64,000 nucleotides of DNA from Mortierella sp. BCC40632 (Eukaryota > Mortierellomycota > Mortierellomycetes > Mortierellales > Mortierellaceae): positions 310,001 through 374,000 of the forward strand of contig WAEK01000022.1 in NCBI GenBank assembly GCA_011634665.1, written 5' to 3'. Below are positions 25,128 through 39,183 of this stretch, piece after piece. Below the pieces are notes generated by a model that was not told the DNA's origin, did not search any database, and saw nothing but the letters and a program-made list of their open reading frames with translations. A program made the translations under genes and the position numbers. The stretch's first letter is position 1; every line of letters starts with the position of its first letter.

Positions 25128-26460
25128 ATGAATCTCCTTCGGCGAGTTGCCCCCGCTCAACTCTCACCTCTTCTGCGGCTACAATACCAACATGGACTAG
25201 GAGCACGGTCTCGACTACTTTTGCCTTCTGCTGGGCGTACTTTTCAAAGGAGCGCTGTCGTCCCACAGGCAAATTCTCTCGTAACACCCAGATCGGATCA
25301 GCCCGCGCCCAAGGACACATTTGAGGTAAACTCAACAGCTATCCCTTTGGCTTTAAAGAAAAAGAAAATGAGAAGAAGACGAGAAAAAAGAGACCTAGGT
25401 AGTTAACCTGATCGATCCGCTACCTTCTATAATCCTTTTTTTTTTTTTTTTTTTATATATAGTCGTTAGGAATCTATACCCCTCTGGCCGCCAACCTCAA
25501 GCTCCGGAAAGCTATCGAAAGACCTACACAGCTCCAGCGCGCTTTTATCTTACCCATCTTAGAAGGCAAGGACGTTCTGATCCGCGACACAACCGGCTCT
25601 GGAAAGACCTTTGGCATCTTGCTCTCTTTACTCAACAAGCGTCGACGACGAGTTTCACCCACTTCATTCAACCCTGACAACAAGGGTTCTTCAAAGAAAC
25701 GGTCAAAAACACCATTCTCGGAATCAGGAACCGTTGGAATCACCTCTGTCGTCCTCGTCCCCAATCAGGAACTTGCTCTTCAACTCTTGTCTTGGACACG
25801 GGATCTCTTTCCCGGCTTCTCAGAACAGGACATTGATCGGATGCTTCAGGTGGTGGTGACTCCATCGTTGTCACTTCCCGATGAAGACTACACTCCAATG
25901 GAACGACGATCCATGGCCAAGACGGTAGCCAACGAAGCTATTCTAGAGAGCAATCGTCAAGTTGAAAAGTTGACCCAGGCGTTACCTCATGTGCTTGTGG
26001 CCACTCCGGCAAGGCTTTGGGATTTGTTGGAACGAGGAGTGCTTGATCTGAGTGGGATTGAGACGTTGGTCTTGGATGAGGTGGATCATTTGATCCGCCT
26101 GCCCAAGCGTTTTGCTAGTCATCGACAAATTTACAATCGAGCACTTCATCCAAAGCCCTCGGAATTGGCGGTACGAGAAATGATTCGATCGGCCAAGGCG
26201 GTGGGTCGGTATAGTGGAAAAGAGACGGTCGGTTCGAATGAACCAAAGGATCGGATCCAGATCATTGCGGCCTCGGCGACAATGAACCGACCGATCCGAC
26301 ATTGGCTTGAGGAGAATGAATGGGTTGAGCATCCGGAATGGGTTGATACGACCAAGAGTGTTGTTCTTCCAGAGGGAATTCATCATCATTGTGTTGTCAT
26401 TAGCAGTGATTCGATTCGGAATATGCGACTTGAAGCAGAGAGGAGTGGTGAATACCAAGG

Positions 26461-26498
<38 letters not shown>

Positions 26499-27166
26499 AG
26501 AATCCCAAGACTGAGAGCCTACTTGGGGATTCCAACTCTGAAGAGCCTGTGGATTGGGCAGTGGTGGATCAAGAATGGAAGGACAAGGATACAGAATGGA
26601 AAGAGAAGCAACTTTCCGAGTCTGGACCTGGTACAACCGATTCAGAGATGCTGACGGCCAAAGAAAAGTTTAAGGATGATGATGATCGCATGTTGGAAGG
26701 TGTGGCGAATGCCTGTATGTTGGACCAAGTTCAAAATGCCTGTGTCTTTTTCTGTTCTTCTCCAAGTTTGAACGATGTGGCGACTCGACTGGAACAAGAG
26801 TTTGGACTAGAGACAAAAATGATTAGCAATGCCTTTGGATCGTCTCCCTCCACTTCCTCCACAGTCACGTCGTCGTCGTCGTCGTCCTTGACAGCAGCAG
26901 CCAAAGCCTCCTCTCGAAGGGGTATCTTTCTTGCACACGAGAGCAATGCGCGAGGTCTGGACTTGCCCAAGCTCTCCCATGTCTATATTGTAGGACTTCC
27001 TTCATCACCATCGAGTTATCTTCATATGGCAGGAAGGACGGGTCGGATGGGAGAACATGGACAGGTGGTGACCATTCTTCGAGACGATGGTCATATCGAA
27101 GACCGTGCACGATCCCTCTTTAAACGACTCAATGTCCAAATCCAACCATTCACTCATGTACAATAG
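25128..27166 (+). CDS. Mitochondrial-type DEAD-box ATP-dependent RNA helicase (DEVD variant), 2 exons
   Basis: Exons 25128-25325 and 25463-27166 are both phase 0 and give 633 aa. The first 60 residues are Arg/Leu/Ser-rich without acids at the start (NLLRRVAPAQLSPLLRLQ), as in a mitochondrial targeting peptide. Helicase motifs follow: Q motif RPTQLQRAFILP; motif I TTGSGKT (about residue 109); Ia VLVPNQELA; Ib VATPARL; motif II LVLDEVDHLI (DEVD, about 271); motif III SATM (about 337); and motif VI HMAGRTGR (about 587). Two Ala/Ser low-complexity inserts break up domain 2. Mitochondrial DEAD-box proteins act in ribosome assembly or intron splicing; Mrh4-like is one possibility, not proven. Motif VI has HMAGRTGR in place of the usual HRxGRxGR. 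Confidence 0.87.
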
Positions 27167-28024
27167 TTTTTTTTCTATATAAAAGATTCGCTAGCAAAGA
27201 AAGAGGGAGCTGGAACTATGGTAGTAGGAGAACCGATTGTTGACCGATTTATTGAATATGAACGGATCGTTCTATCTGGCAGGAATCTCCTCCACTCTTT
27301 GGCTCTCCAAAGGCGTTTACACGATAGATCATGGACACTTGAGAGTAGGAGTAGAGTTATTCTCTACCTTTGCCTAGTAGGACAACAGAGTGAGAGGATC
27401 GAGTCACCAAGGCACAGCCAATGTCCCTCCTCTTGCTCTTCACCCTTGTACTCTATACTCTCGCCATCATTGGATGTTAAAGCATATACGATCGATCGTC
27501 AGGATCGTCGGGATCAACAGGATCGTCAGGGTGGATGTTCTTTTTTTTTTTTTTTTTTTTAACCAAACACATACGAGCTATTTCTTTCTTTCTTTTTTTT
27601 TTCCCAAAGAAAAAAAAAACAACCAAAGGGGAGGTCTATCACTCAGCATGGTTTGTTTGCTACATGATGAACTATGTTGTTGATTTTTTTTTTCCCATGT
27701 CTGTTTGTGTTCCCGTTCCTGCACGCACCAAATGCTACACAACTGAGCACCATTTCGCAACCGTTTTTTTTTTTTTTTTTGAAGCAGTTTTTATTATACA
27801 ATTGTTATTCATGTTTTTTTTTTTTTTTTTTTTTTTTTGGGCTGAACCAGCCAAACAGCCTCATAGACTAGGATACAAGTAAAAAAAAGGGAGATTTGAG
27901 GCGAGAGAGTGTCTGGCTTGTCATGTGAGGGATTTCTGCGATGGGTTTGGTTTGGTTAAATGGAGAAGGGATGAGGTTTTTTGGTATTGGAAAGAAGAAA
28001 CAAAAGCTGGGCAACTACTTCCAT
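27167..28024. other. Convergent 3' spacer, T-rich
   Basis: About 860 bp between the helicase and HPPD stops. It is dominated by T runs of 9 to 24 bases and has no supportable ORF. The TCGTCAGGATCGTCGGGATC region at 27496-27535 is a short imperfect repeat. Confidence 0.5.
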
Positions 28025-30753
<2,729 letters not shown>

Positions 30754-32163
30754 ATGGACTTTGATTCCGTCAACACTGCCTTCATTGCCTGGCTCAAGGA
30801 GAATGGCGCCTCAGTCTCTCCCGCCATCTCCCTACAGGACTACTCTGCGGATGGTGCTGGACGTGGTGTGATCGCCCTCGAGAACATTGCTGTAAGCCAA
30901 ACCAACATGACTCTTTGATCAGTTTTGAATCTAGTCTGCTTGATCAAGCCGCCTCATACCAAGACCGCCACCGCCACCGCCACCACTACTACCACTACTA
31001 CTGCTATCACTACTATCACTACTATCTCTACTATCTCTACTATTACTACTATCACCTCTTCCATAAACCCTTTTACACCGCTAACCCTCTTTACTCTCCT
31101 TTTTTTTCTCTGATTGACTGGAAACTCCAATGCGGTCTTGGACGGCTCTAGAAAGACCACGAGCTGTTCTCAATCCCGCGTGCATTGCTCCTCTCCCCAG
31201 AGACTTCTGAGCTAGCGCAAAAGGTTGACCTTTCAAAGCTGCAAGGATGGAGTCCTTTGATCCTATGCATGATCTACGAATTCTATCGTGGACCAGAATC
31301 AAAGTGGAAGCCCTACTTTGGTAAACTGTCATGAACTATTCTCCATGCCAAGCGGATGCCTTTGTCTCTCCCCCATAGAATTTCTGCTAACTACCCCCCC
31401 CCCCTCCCTTTTGCTCTACGCCCATTACTCCGTTCCAGATATCTTGCCAACCAAGTTTTCGACCCCAATGTTCTGGAGTGCAGAAGATCTACAGGAACTT
31501 GATGGAACTGGCGTTGTTGGTATGCTCTCATACCATTTCTTTTTTAGTGCACTCTCAATTTAGGTAGTCCACTGTTTGCTTTTTATGGACATGAAAGTAA
31601 CCTCTCTCTCTCTCTCTCTCCTTCCCCAACCTTCAATGGGTGGATTCCAATACCTCGATTAGACAAAGTTGGTCGAGACGAGGCAGAGTCCTTGTTCAAA
31701 GAAACGCTCTGGCCCCTGATTCGAGAACACAAAGATCTCTTTCCTGTCAAGGAGGAGAGCGAGTACCTGGAGTCATTCCATAATATGGGTTCCTTGATCA
31801 TGGCCTATGCGTTTCATAATGAAAAGTCTGAGGACCAAGGACCTGATGCCATGGATGAAGACAGTGATCGCGAAGACGATGAAGATGAGGAAGACAAGGT
31901 GATTGTATCCATGGTTCCTCTTGCCGACATGCTGAACCATAAGACGGGATTCAACAATGTGAGTGGATTTTTTTTTTTTTTTTTTTTTTTTCCTTTTCCT
32001 CCCTCTCCTCTCTCCTAATACTAATCGTTCTTATCGACTACCTGTGCTCGTTTCAATAGGCTAGACTCTTTCACGAAAAGGATTGCCTGCGCATGGTTGC
32101 CATCAAGAAGATCGAGGCTGGCTCTCAGATCGTAAGAAAAGAAACAAAAAAAAAAAAAAAAAA

Positions 32164-32237
<74 letters not shown>

Positions 32238-32649
32238 CCTTGACTGTAACACAGATTCGGGGCGTTGTATGAATAGTCCGGGGTTCTCATCCATTATTTT
32301 TTTTTTTTTTCCCACCCTATTCTAGTTCAACACCTATGGAGATCTCTGTAACGCAGGTGAGGAAAAAAAAAAAAAAAAAAAGTCGCGTCGTACCCAATTA
32401 ATCTAGTCATGAACCTAAACTCCTCCTCTCCCTCCTACACTTCCTTCCTTTCCTATCGTCTTGAAAATGAATGATGTTTAGATTTGCTCCGCAAGTACGG
32501 TTTTGTCGATGTCCCCAATCCATTCGATATTGCAGAACTCAGTGGTGAGACCGTAGTCGCCAAGTGTACAGAATCGGAAAGTGCTGGCAAAGACGAAAAG
32601 GTCGAATGGCTTATCGAGAATGATGGATTGGAAGAGTAAGATCAACAAG

Positions 32650-32693
<44 letters not shown>

Positions 32694-33426
32694 ATCTCCC
32701 TACCCTCGAATGACTATGCACGGCATACTAGGAGAGACTTCCTTTGATTGACATACTCCATCATTACGACTCTCCCCCTTTTTTTTCCTGCTGATGAAAT
32801 GATCTATCTAAATGTCCTTTCACAAAACTTGTGTCTGTATCCTATAGCTTTTTCATTTTGGAGCCACAAGACGATATCCCCGAGGAAATCATTGGATGTT
32901 GCAAGATTCTTTTGATGCCTCTGGAAGAGTTCCAATCGACGATCCTTACAGGAAAGAAACTGCCCAGTACCAAGATGACGGTTGAGGTCCAGACAGCTCT
33001 GCGTGGGATCTTGGAAGAAAAGCTTTCACAATTCAAGTCTACGGAGAAAGTATGTCTTTCTCCTCCTCCATTGATCAATGTCTGCCATTGGATCATCCAA
33101 GGACAAGAAAAAGGAAAGGAAAACATTGGAAGAACAACAAAGAATGCTTACTATTTCATTTTTTCTCCTGCTCTCTCTCCCACTCTCCCTCTCTCAATTA
33201 GGATGACAGAAAGCTACTAAAGGAGACGGATGGACCTCTTTCCCTCAACAAGAAAAATGCCATTATCGTTCGATCAGGTGAACGCGCCATTGTCCAGGGT
33301 CTGTTGGACAAGGTCAAGAAATGGCGTCCACCTACTCCTGCACCAGCTACACCTGCAGGCAAACACAAGACTCAAGCCAAGGGACAACATCCAAACAAGG
33401 GCAAAAAACCATATCAGAAAAAGTAA
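30754..33426 (+). CDS. SET-domain protein lysine methyltransferase, SETD6/Rkm4-like (9 exons)
   Basis: Nine exons join in phase: 30754-30891, 31152-31320, 31439-31519, 31663-31958, 32060-32131, 32326-32356, 32482-32635, 32848-33049 and 33202-33426, giving 455 aa. The N-terminal half holds the split SET domain: GAGRGVIALENIA then DHELFSIPRALLL. The catalytic signature is PLADMLNHKTGFNNARL, and INTYGDLCNADLLRKYGF-type sequence follows across two splices (here IFNTYGDL then CNADLLRKYGF). A Rubisco-LSMT C-terminal substrate-binding domain and a Lys/Pro-rich tail complete it. The RSB-type SET family includes SETD6 and yeast Rkm4, which methylates a ribosomal protein. An acidic insert (DREDDEDEED) precedes the catalytic core. 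The substrate is not known here. Exon 6 is only 31 bp. Confidence 0.88.
32168..32233. repeat. (GA)n array in intron 5 of the SET gene
   Basis: A 66-bp GA array preceded by an A18 run. Both lie between the donor at 32132 and the acceptor at 32325. Confidence 0.95.
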
Positions 33427-33592
33427 ATCAGTTTGTTGACCAGAGTAATCCATCGAGTCAAATTAAAAAATAGATCCTTTAGTTGAATGTGCCGTTCAGA
33501 ATAAATAAGAGTAAGGAGTAATGAGGGGGGAATAATGTTTGAGGGGGCTAAAAAAGAGAGAGAGAGAAAGAAAAAGAAAAAGAGAAAAGGCT

Positions 33593-35434
33593 CTATGCAG
33601 AGTGATGCTTCTCATCTGAGAAATTCTCCAAATGACCATTGCCCTCCGCATCCAAAGCCTTTGTGGTGATGGGAAGATCGGGATCACGACGCTCATCCTC
33701 GACCATCATGACCGAGTTGGCCTTCTTGTTGGTCTTGGAGCGACCCAAGCATGCTCTGAAGACATCACCCCAATCCTCACGCAACAACTGATACATGATA
33801 ATGGCAGCAGCCGTTGAGCAGCCTAAAAAAAAAGGATGAGGATAGAGAAAAATAAAATGAGGTGAGTATCATTTGGGATCTGATAAGAGAGGGGAAAAAA
33901 TGACATTGCGCTTTCCTTTTTTTTTTTTTTTTTTTTTTTTTAGTAAAACCATCTGGGAGGTGGTGGGAGGGGAGATCTTACCAATACCGTCAATCTTGAC
34001 GACACCAAAGGAGATGACGACTCCGTTGACCATACCACATCCAAGGACAACGCTCAATCCTGCCGAGATCAAATTGCGTGGACGAGAAAAGTCAACGTTG
34101 CTCGTCACCCAAATACGAGCTCCAGTGACGGCGATCAATCCAAAGAGAACCAAACTCAAACCACCAAAGACACCCGAGGGAATCGTTCGGATAATGGCAC
34201 CAAATCCAGGAATCAAACCAAGAATAATGGCCACAACTGATGTAAAGATGAAAATCTGTGTCGAAAAAAGATCTTGGTGATGCTCATAACTCCAATGTTC
34301 TCGGCTGAAAAGGATAAAAAAATTGAATGGCGGTTAGGAAGTGAAAAAAAAAAAAAAAAAATAAGCATTACGGAAAATTTAAAGATAAACACATACCATA
34401 AGTGGTTGTTCCGGTACTACCGCAGGCAGCAGCAACGATCGTGGCAATGGAATCTCCCAAGAAGGCACGTCCCAGGTAACGGTCAACATCGCTGTTGGTC
34501 ATGTAAGAGACGGCTTTGATATGACCAATGTTTTCTAGAAGTGATTTGAAAAAAAAAGACACGAGGGGCTGTTAGATCAAATGCGCACATGGGTTGTACT
34601 CAAAATGCTGTGCAACCAAAAGAAAAACAACATTTCTCCTCTCCACAGTCGAGAAGAGGACGAAAAAGAAACAATGGGTCTAGAATCCAACAACAACAAC
34701 AACAGTCTCCACATACCAGCAGCCAAAATGATGGAGACAGGGGCAATGAGCGAAATTGCAGTGCCATCAAAGACAGGCTTTGTCGTAGGTGGCATTCCGA
34801 ACCAGCTAGCCTCCTTAACAGCTGTAAAATCGATTCCAGGTCCAATGCCACCCAAACCAAAGAGGAAATAGACCAAGTAACCGATAATACCACCGATCAA
34901 AATGGGCAATCGACGCAAGATTCCTGGTGCATACATGGTCACCAAAGAGACAGACATGACCGTCAAAAACGCCATCCAAGCATCGAATCCCGAAGCAGCA
35001 GATTGACTGACAGCGGCTGTGGCAAGATTCAGACCGATACTGACAACGACCGCACCAGAGACAACAGGTGGCATGAGTACTTCAATCCAACGATGTCCAG
35101 CAATGATGACCAAGATAGAGATACCGAGGTAGATCAGACCACAGACAAGGATACCACTGGCAGCCTCTGCGATATGATCGTTGCCAGGACCTCCAGGAAC
35201 ATATTTGAACCCAGTGGCAGAATTGACGACACCGATAAAGGCAAAGCTGGAACCGACATAGGAGGGCACCCGTCCACCCGTACACAAATAAAAGATAAGA
35301 GTTCCGACACCGGAGAAGAAGAGAGCCGTGTTAGGGTTAAATCCCATAAGCAAGGGTCCAACTAGGTATTGGGGGGAGGAAGAGTGAAGAGTGGACAGAG
35401 AAGGTCAGCACCAGTCGTAAAAAAAGCTCATTCC

Positions 35435-35473
<39 letters not shown>

Positions 35474-35713
35474 CCTCCCCTTTCATCCCTTGCAGAAAAG
35501 ACTATGTTCCTGAGAATGGACATTACTGATAGTGCTTCCAGTCATGGCAAGACAATGCTGGAGTGACATGAGGATGGTCGAGCCGATAGGAAGACGTTCC
35601 GTTGGGTTGACAATGCCACCACTGACATTGAGGGTATAGTGCGGGAAGTAGTTCCTGAGACTTTGCTTGAACGCAGCCCCACGCGAGGGTGGGGGAGCAT
35701 CTACAGAGGCCAT
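33593..35713 (-). CDS. NCS2 uracil/xanthine permease, RutG-like, with one-base frame break in exon 4 (5 exons)
   Basis: Exons 35713-35527, 35361-34717, 34534-34397, 34304-33982 and 33822-33593 encode about 507 codons of a 12-14 span NCS2 nucleobase transporter. Recognisable parts are STIIGPLLMGFNPNTALFFSG, GGRVPSYVGSSFAF, IGHIKAVSYMTNSD, GRAFLGDSIAT and the signature TTYAENIGVMSITK. That signature is like bacterial RutG/UraA and unlike the NNGVIALT form of UapA-type fungal transporters. The signature's frame does not continue into the next segment (STQIFIFTSVV...). A T6 run (coding strand, near 34264-34269) leaves exon 4 one base short of phase, and no splice choice repairs this. It is either a base-calling undercount or a true frameshift. 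The other exons are intact, so recent inactivation or an assembly error is more likely than an old pseudogene. Confidence 0.85.
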
Positions 35714-36587
35714 CTTTGGGGGTTCAGGAACGATGAAGACAAAGAGGGTAGGGAAAAGAGTGGCGAAAAACGAAGCGACGGTGACTGGTTTGTCCAACGC
35801 TTTTGAAACAAGAAAAAGTGGTGTGAAAAAGAGGCGGGTAAAGAAGAAGAAGAGAGAAAGAGAGAGAGAAGGCGTGGGTAAGGGGAGGTGGCAGGGCAAG
35901 GGGGTGAGGAAGCGGCGGTAGAGGAAGAAGAAGAAGAAGAAGAAAAAAAAAAGAAAGAAAGAAAGAGAGAAAGAAGGGTGAGAAGAAAAGAGAGAGGAGT
36001 TCAGAAAATAAACAAAACAACAAACGACTGAGACTTGAAAAAAAAAAAAAATGCCTGCCGAGACCAAAAGAGCAGGAACAGAACAGAGAGGCAACCCGAC
36101 AGGCAGCCCACCCAGCCAGCAGCACACGGAGCAGCCCATCAGGGCCACGAGAGAGAGAAAGAGAGAGAGAGATAGATAGAGCTGCTGCACAGGACATTGG
36201 GCATGGAAACTCAGACCCAATTAGAGTTCCTCTTTTTTTCTCTCTGGCCTTTTTTTTCTCCGTTTTGTCATGTGCACACGACCATTCATTCCGTAACACG
36301 ACAGATCCCGCTTCTTTCTCCCACATCTTTCAGGTGCCACCACCACCTTCACAGTATGAGTGTGAGTCTACCGCCACTTTTAACCCTTATCTTTTTGTTC
36401 CTGCCGATGATAGTCATAAAAATGTGTTTATTTTACTGTTTTTGGCTCTATGCCTGGGTTTGTCCTGACTTCTTTTTGCCTCATCTTTTTTTTCTTTTTT
36501 TTCTTTTTTTCTTGTCAGCTAATGTTTCCTTTCTTTCTTCCTTCTTTTCTTCTTTCCTTTTATTCAGTCTTTTTCTTCTTCTTCTTT
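35714..36587. promoter_or_regulatory. Permease promoter and glutaredoxin 3' flank
   Basis: About 870 bp, strongly purine-rich on the plus strand to 36180 (GAAGAAGAA, GAAAGAAA) and pyrimidine-rich afterwards. No gene was seen. Confidence 0.45.
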
Positions 36588-38396
36588 TTATGCGGCCACC
36601 CTTGCCTCGGCCACAACCTGAGCAAACTCGCCATTGTCAACCATCTCTGTCACAATATCAAGCCCTCCAAGAAGTTCGCCCTTGAAGAACACCATGGGGA
36701 ATGTAGGCCAGTCCACATGTGTCTTCAGACCTTGCCGGATGTCATCGTCCTCGAGGATATCAAACGAATCGTATGTCACACCTTGGTCTGCAAGCAACGC
36801 CACCAATCGTCTAGTTTACAAATGCGATCCAGGGAGAAAAGATTAAAAAAAAAAAAAGATGTCAGTGCGCTGCTGAGCGAATCTCTCGTGGTTCCGTTCC
36901 TTTTTTTTTTCCTCTCGAAAAAAAACAAAAATTTGAATAGGTCGAGCCCCAAAGAATCCATATCAAAACAACAAACTCAAGGCAACATTACTTGGAGAAT
37001 CCGCAGCGTGGCGTTTCGGGACTGCCCTTGATAAAGATCATGAGAGGTGCCTTGTTGATCAACTCATCCATACGGGTCTTGAGATCCTTCTCAGCAGGAA
37101 CAAGAGCCTGGAATTCACCCGAAGCAACCAACTCCTTGACCACATCCAAACCGCCAACAAACTCGCCCTTGACGTAGACCTAATGACATGGAACAGCAGG
37201 AATAGAGAGAGAGAGAATTTGTTTAATATTCAGAGACCATCCGGTATCCAACCTTAAAGCGAGTAGCAGCAAAAAAAAAGAAAAGAAAAGGCTAAATCGA
37301 CCAGGAAACTCTGCTCGTTTTCTTTTCTTTTCATTTCTTTTTTTCTTACCTGAGGGAAAGTGGGCCAGTCCGAAAAGCCCTTCATTGCCTGACGAACTTC
37401 CTCATCTGCAAGAATATTGAACGAACTGAAACGGATATTTTGTTCCGTCAAAATCTCCAAGAGTTGACGCGAGAACTGGCATCGAGGAGCCGTGGGTGTT
37501 CCCTTGATAAAGACCATGACACTCGAACTGCTCGTCAATTCCTTCAATCGAGCATTCATCTCCTCGACCGAGAGTGAGGGCTGTGCGGAGGGGGCGGCAG
37601 CGCCGGCGCTACCGTTCACTGCGCCCGCAGTAGCCGAGACCGAAGGTGTTGATGCTGCCGATCCTGACTTTGAGTACTTGGCAATAATCCGTGTAAGCTC
37701 TGGTGGGTTGGCTCCCTCCACACGATCTACGAGATTTCCCTCCTATCAGGACAGTCCCAGAGAGATAGAGAGATAGATAGAGCGAGATATTAGAAATATA
37801 TAAGAAAGCGCAGCGGGTGCAACTTGATGAAGACAACAGCGAAGCAGTGGTGGTCACTTTCTCTCACTCTCTCACTCTCTCACTCTCTCACTCTCTCACT
37901 CTCTCACTTTTTTTTTTTTTTTTTCCTGCAAAGGAAAGGGGCATGAAGAGGGGAGGGAGAGAGAGAGAGAGAAGAAACTCCTTTTTACCTTGACGATCAC
38001 AAAGCTTGGCACAGCAGCAATCTCGAACTGCTCAGAGATGTCAGGGAGCTTTTCAGCCTCGATCTACAAACGATTCAATGTCATAAAAGAGCCAGACGAA
38101 AAAAAAAAAAAAAAAAAAGAGCGTTTTTTTGGGGAGAAGAAGCGAGTTAATTACGTGAGCTGATCGACCTTGGTGGACACACAAAACAGGGTCTACGCAA
38201 TCAATGGAAGAGGACTGACCTGTAGGAAACGGATGGAAGGATGCTTTGCAGCGAGTTCAACAAAGACATCGTTCATCTGGATGCATGGTGGGGCCCAGGC
38301 TGCCCAAAAGTTGAGAGCATAGACTGCACCAGCTGTGGGCTTGTAAATGCTGGCAAACTGATCGTCGCCTTCGATGATTGAGAAGTTTGAAGACAT
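36588..38396 (-). CDS. GLRX3: Monothiol glutaredoxin 3 (PICOT): thioredoxin domain plus two Grx domains (5 exons)
   Basis: Exons 38396-38220, 38063-37989, 37742-37350, 37179-36992 and 36810-36588 join in phase to give 351 aa. The N-terminal thioredoxin-like domain has FWAAWAPPCIQMNDVF with only one Cys in place of CGPC, as in Grx3/4. After a Ser/Ala linker, Grx domain 1 has IKGTPTAPRCQFS (Cys about 172) and DWPTFPQVYVKGEFVGGLD. Grx domain 2 has IKGSPETPRCGFSK (Cys about 274) and DWPTFPMVFFKGELLGGLD. These cytosolic/nuclear proteins bind [2Fe-2S] clusters with glutathione and sense or deliver iron. Yeast Grx3/4 have one Grx domain; the animal-type protein has two, as here. The first domain's CQFS departs from the usual CGFS. 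Confidence 0.95.
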
Positions 38397-39142
38397 TATG
38401 ATTCGTTGTAGGATTCCTCGGTTCTTTTTTTTTTCTTTCTTTTTTTTTTTTTCTTATTCTTTTTTCAGGGCAGGAAAGAGGTGGGAATGAAGATCGAATG
38501 GGGAGAAGTCTGAGAGACGCTGGGGGGGAGGGGGAGGAGGAGGAAGGAGGAGAGGAAAGTAGATTATGCTAGAGGAATAAAAGTGGAGAGATGGAAAAAG
38601 AAAGTGCGAGAAAGGAAGAGTGAGAAAAGAAAGAAAGGGAGAGAGATTCCTTGCAAAAAAAACGTCGCCTCGTGTATGGTCTGGTGAAAGAAGTGAAGTC
38701 AAAAAAAAAAAAAAAAAAAAAAAAGTGGAGCCTTACTCTGTCGCCACCCGCCCTTTCAATTCGCCACCCACGAACGGCTGTCCCAGTGGTCCGTCCCCAG
38801 GTACACACTGCCCGCCCACACCCGCCGAAGAAGGACGACCATTAGTCATACCTCTCCAAATGGAATATGATTACACAGGGCACCCTTCCGTTCTTTTGAA
38901 CTTTGACAAAACTATACTCTATCTTACCGGGGCGTATTCCGAGGATAGTGTGCTCTTGCCCCGCGAATTGGTTAGAAGTAGCACCTCTGTGTGGGTGCGG
39001 GGGAGTGGACCGGTCTCTTCGTTTTCCTTTTGTCTTGAATAGCACAGCGATGAACAACTGCTCAGTCGAACAACAGACAAAGGTACGTCCGGGATGGGTC
39101 ATCGGCGTTGGAATGTAATCCAACGTTTTGTATTCGTTGATG

Positions 39143-39182
<40 letters not shown>
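38397..39182. other. Spacer between GLRX3 start and cactin stop
   Basis: About 790 bp. The left part is purine-rich and holds the GLRX3 promoter. The right part (38860-39142, plus) contains an open stretch that could be a two-exon fragment; it is described under findings. An A38 run at 39143-39180 abuts the cactin stop codon. Confidence 0.45.
39143..39180. repeat. A38 homopolymer touching the cactin stop codon
   Basis: 38 consecutive A on the plus strand. On the cactin coding strand it is T38 beginning two bases after the TAG stop. Confidence 0.95.

Positions 39183-39183
<1 letters not shown>

Noticed and set aside
34305..34396. Alternative splicing to repair the permease frame
   Set aside because: Any donor that removes the T6 region would also delete the conserved ENIGVMSITK segment or leave an intron under 40 bp.
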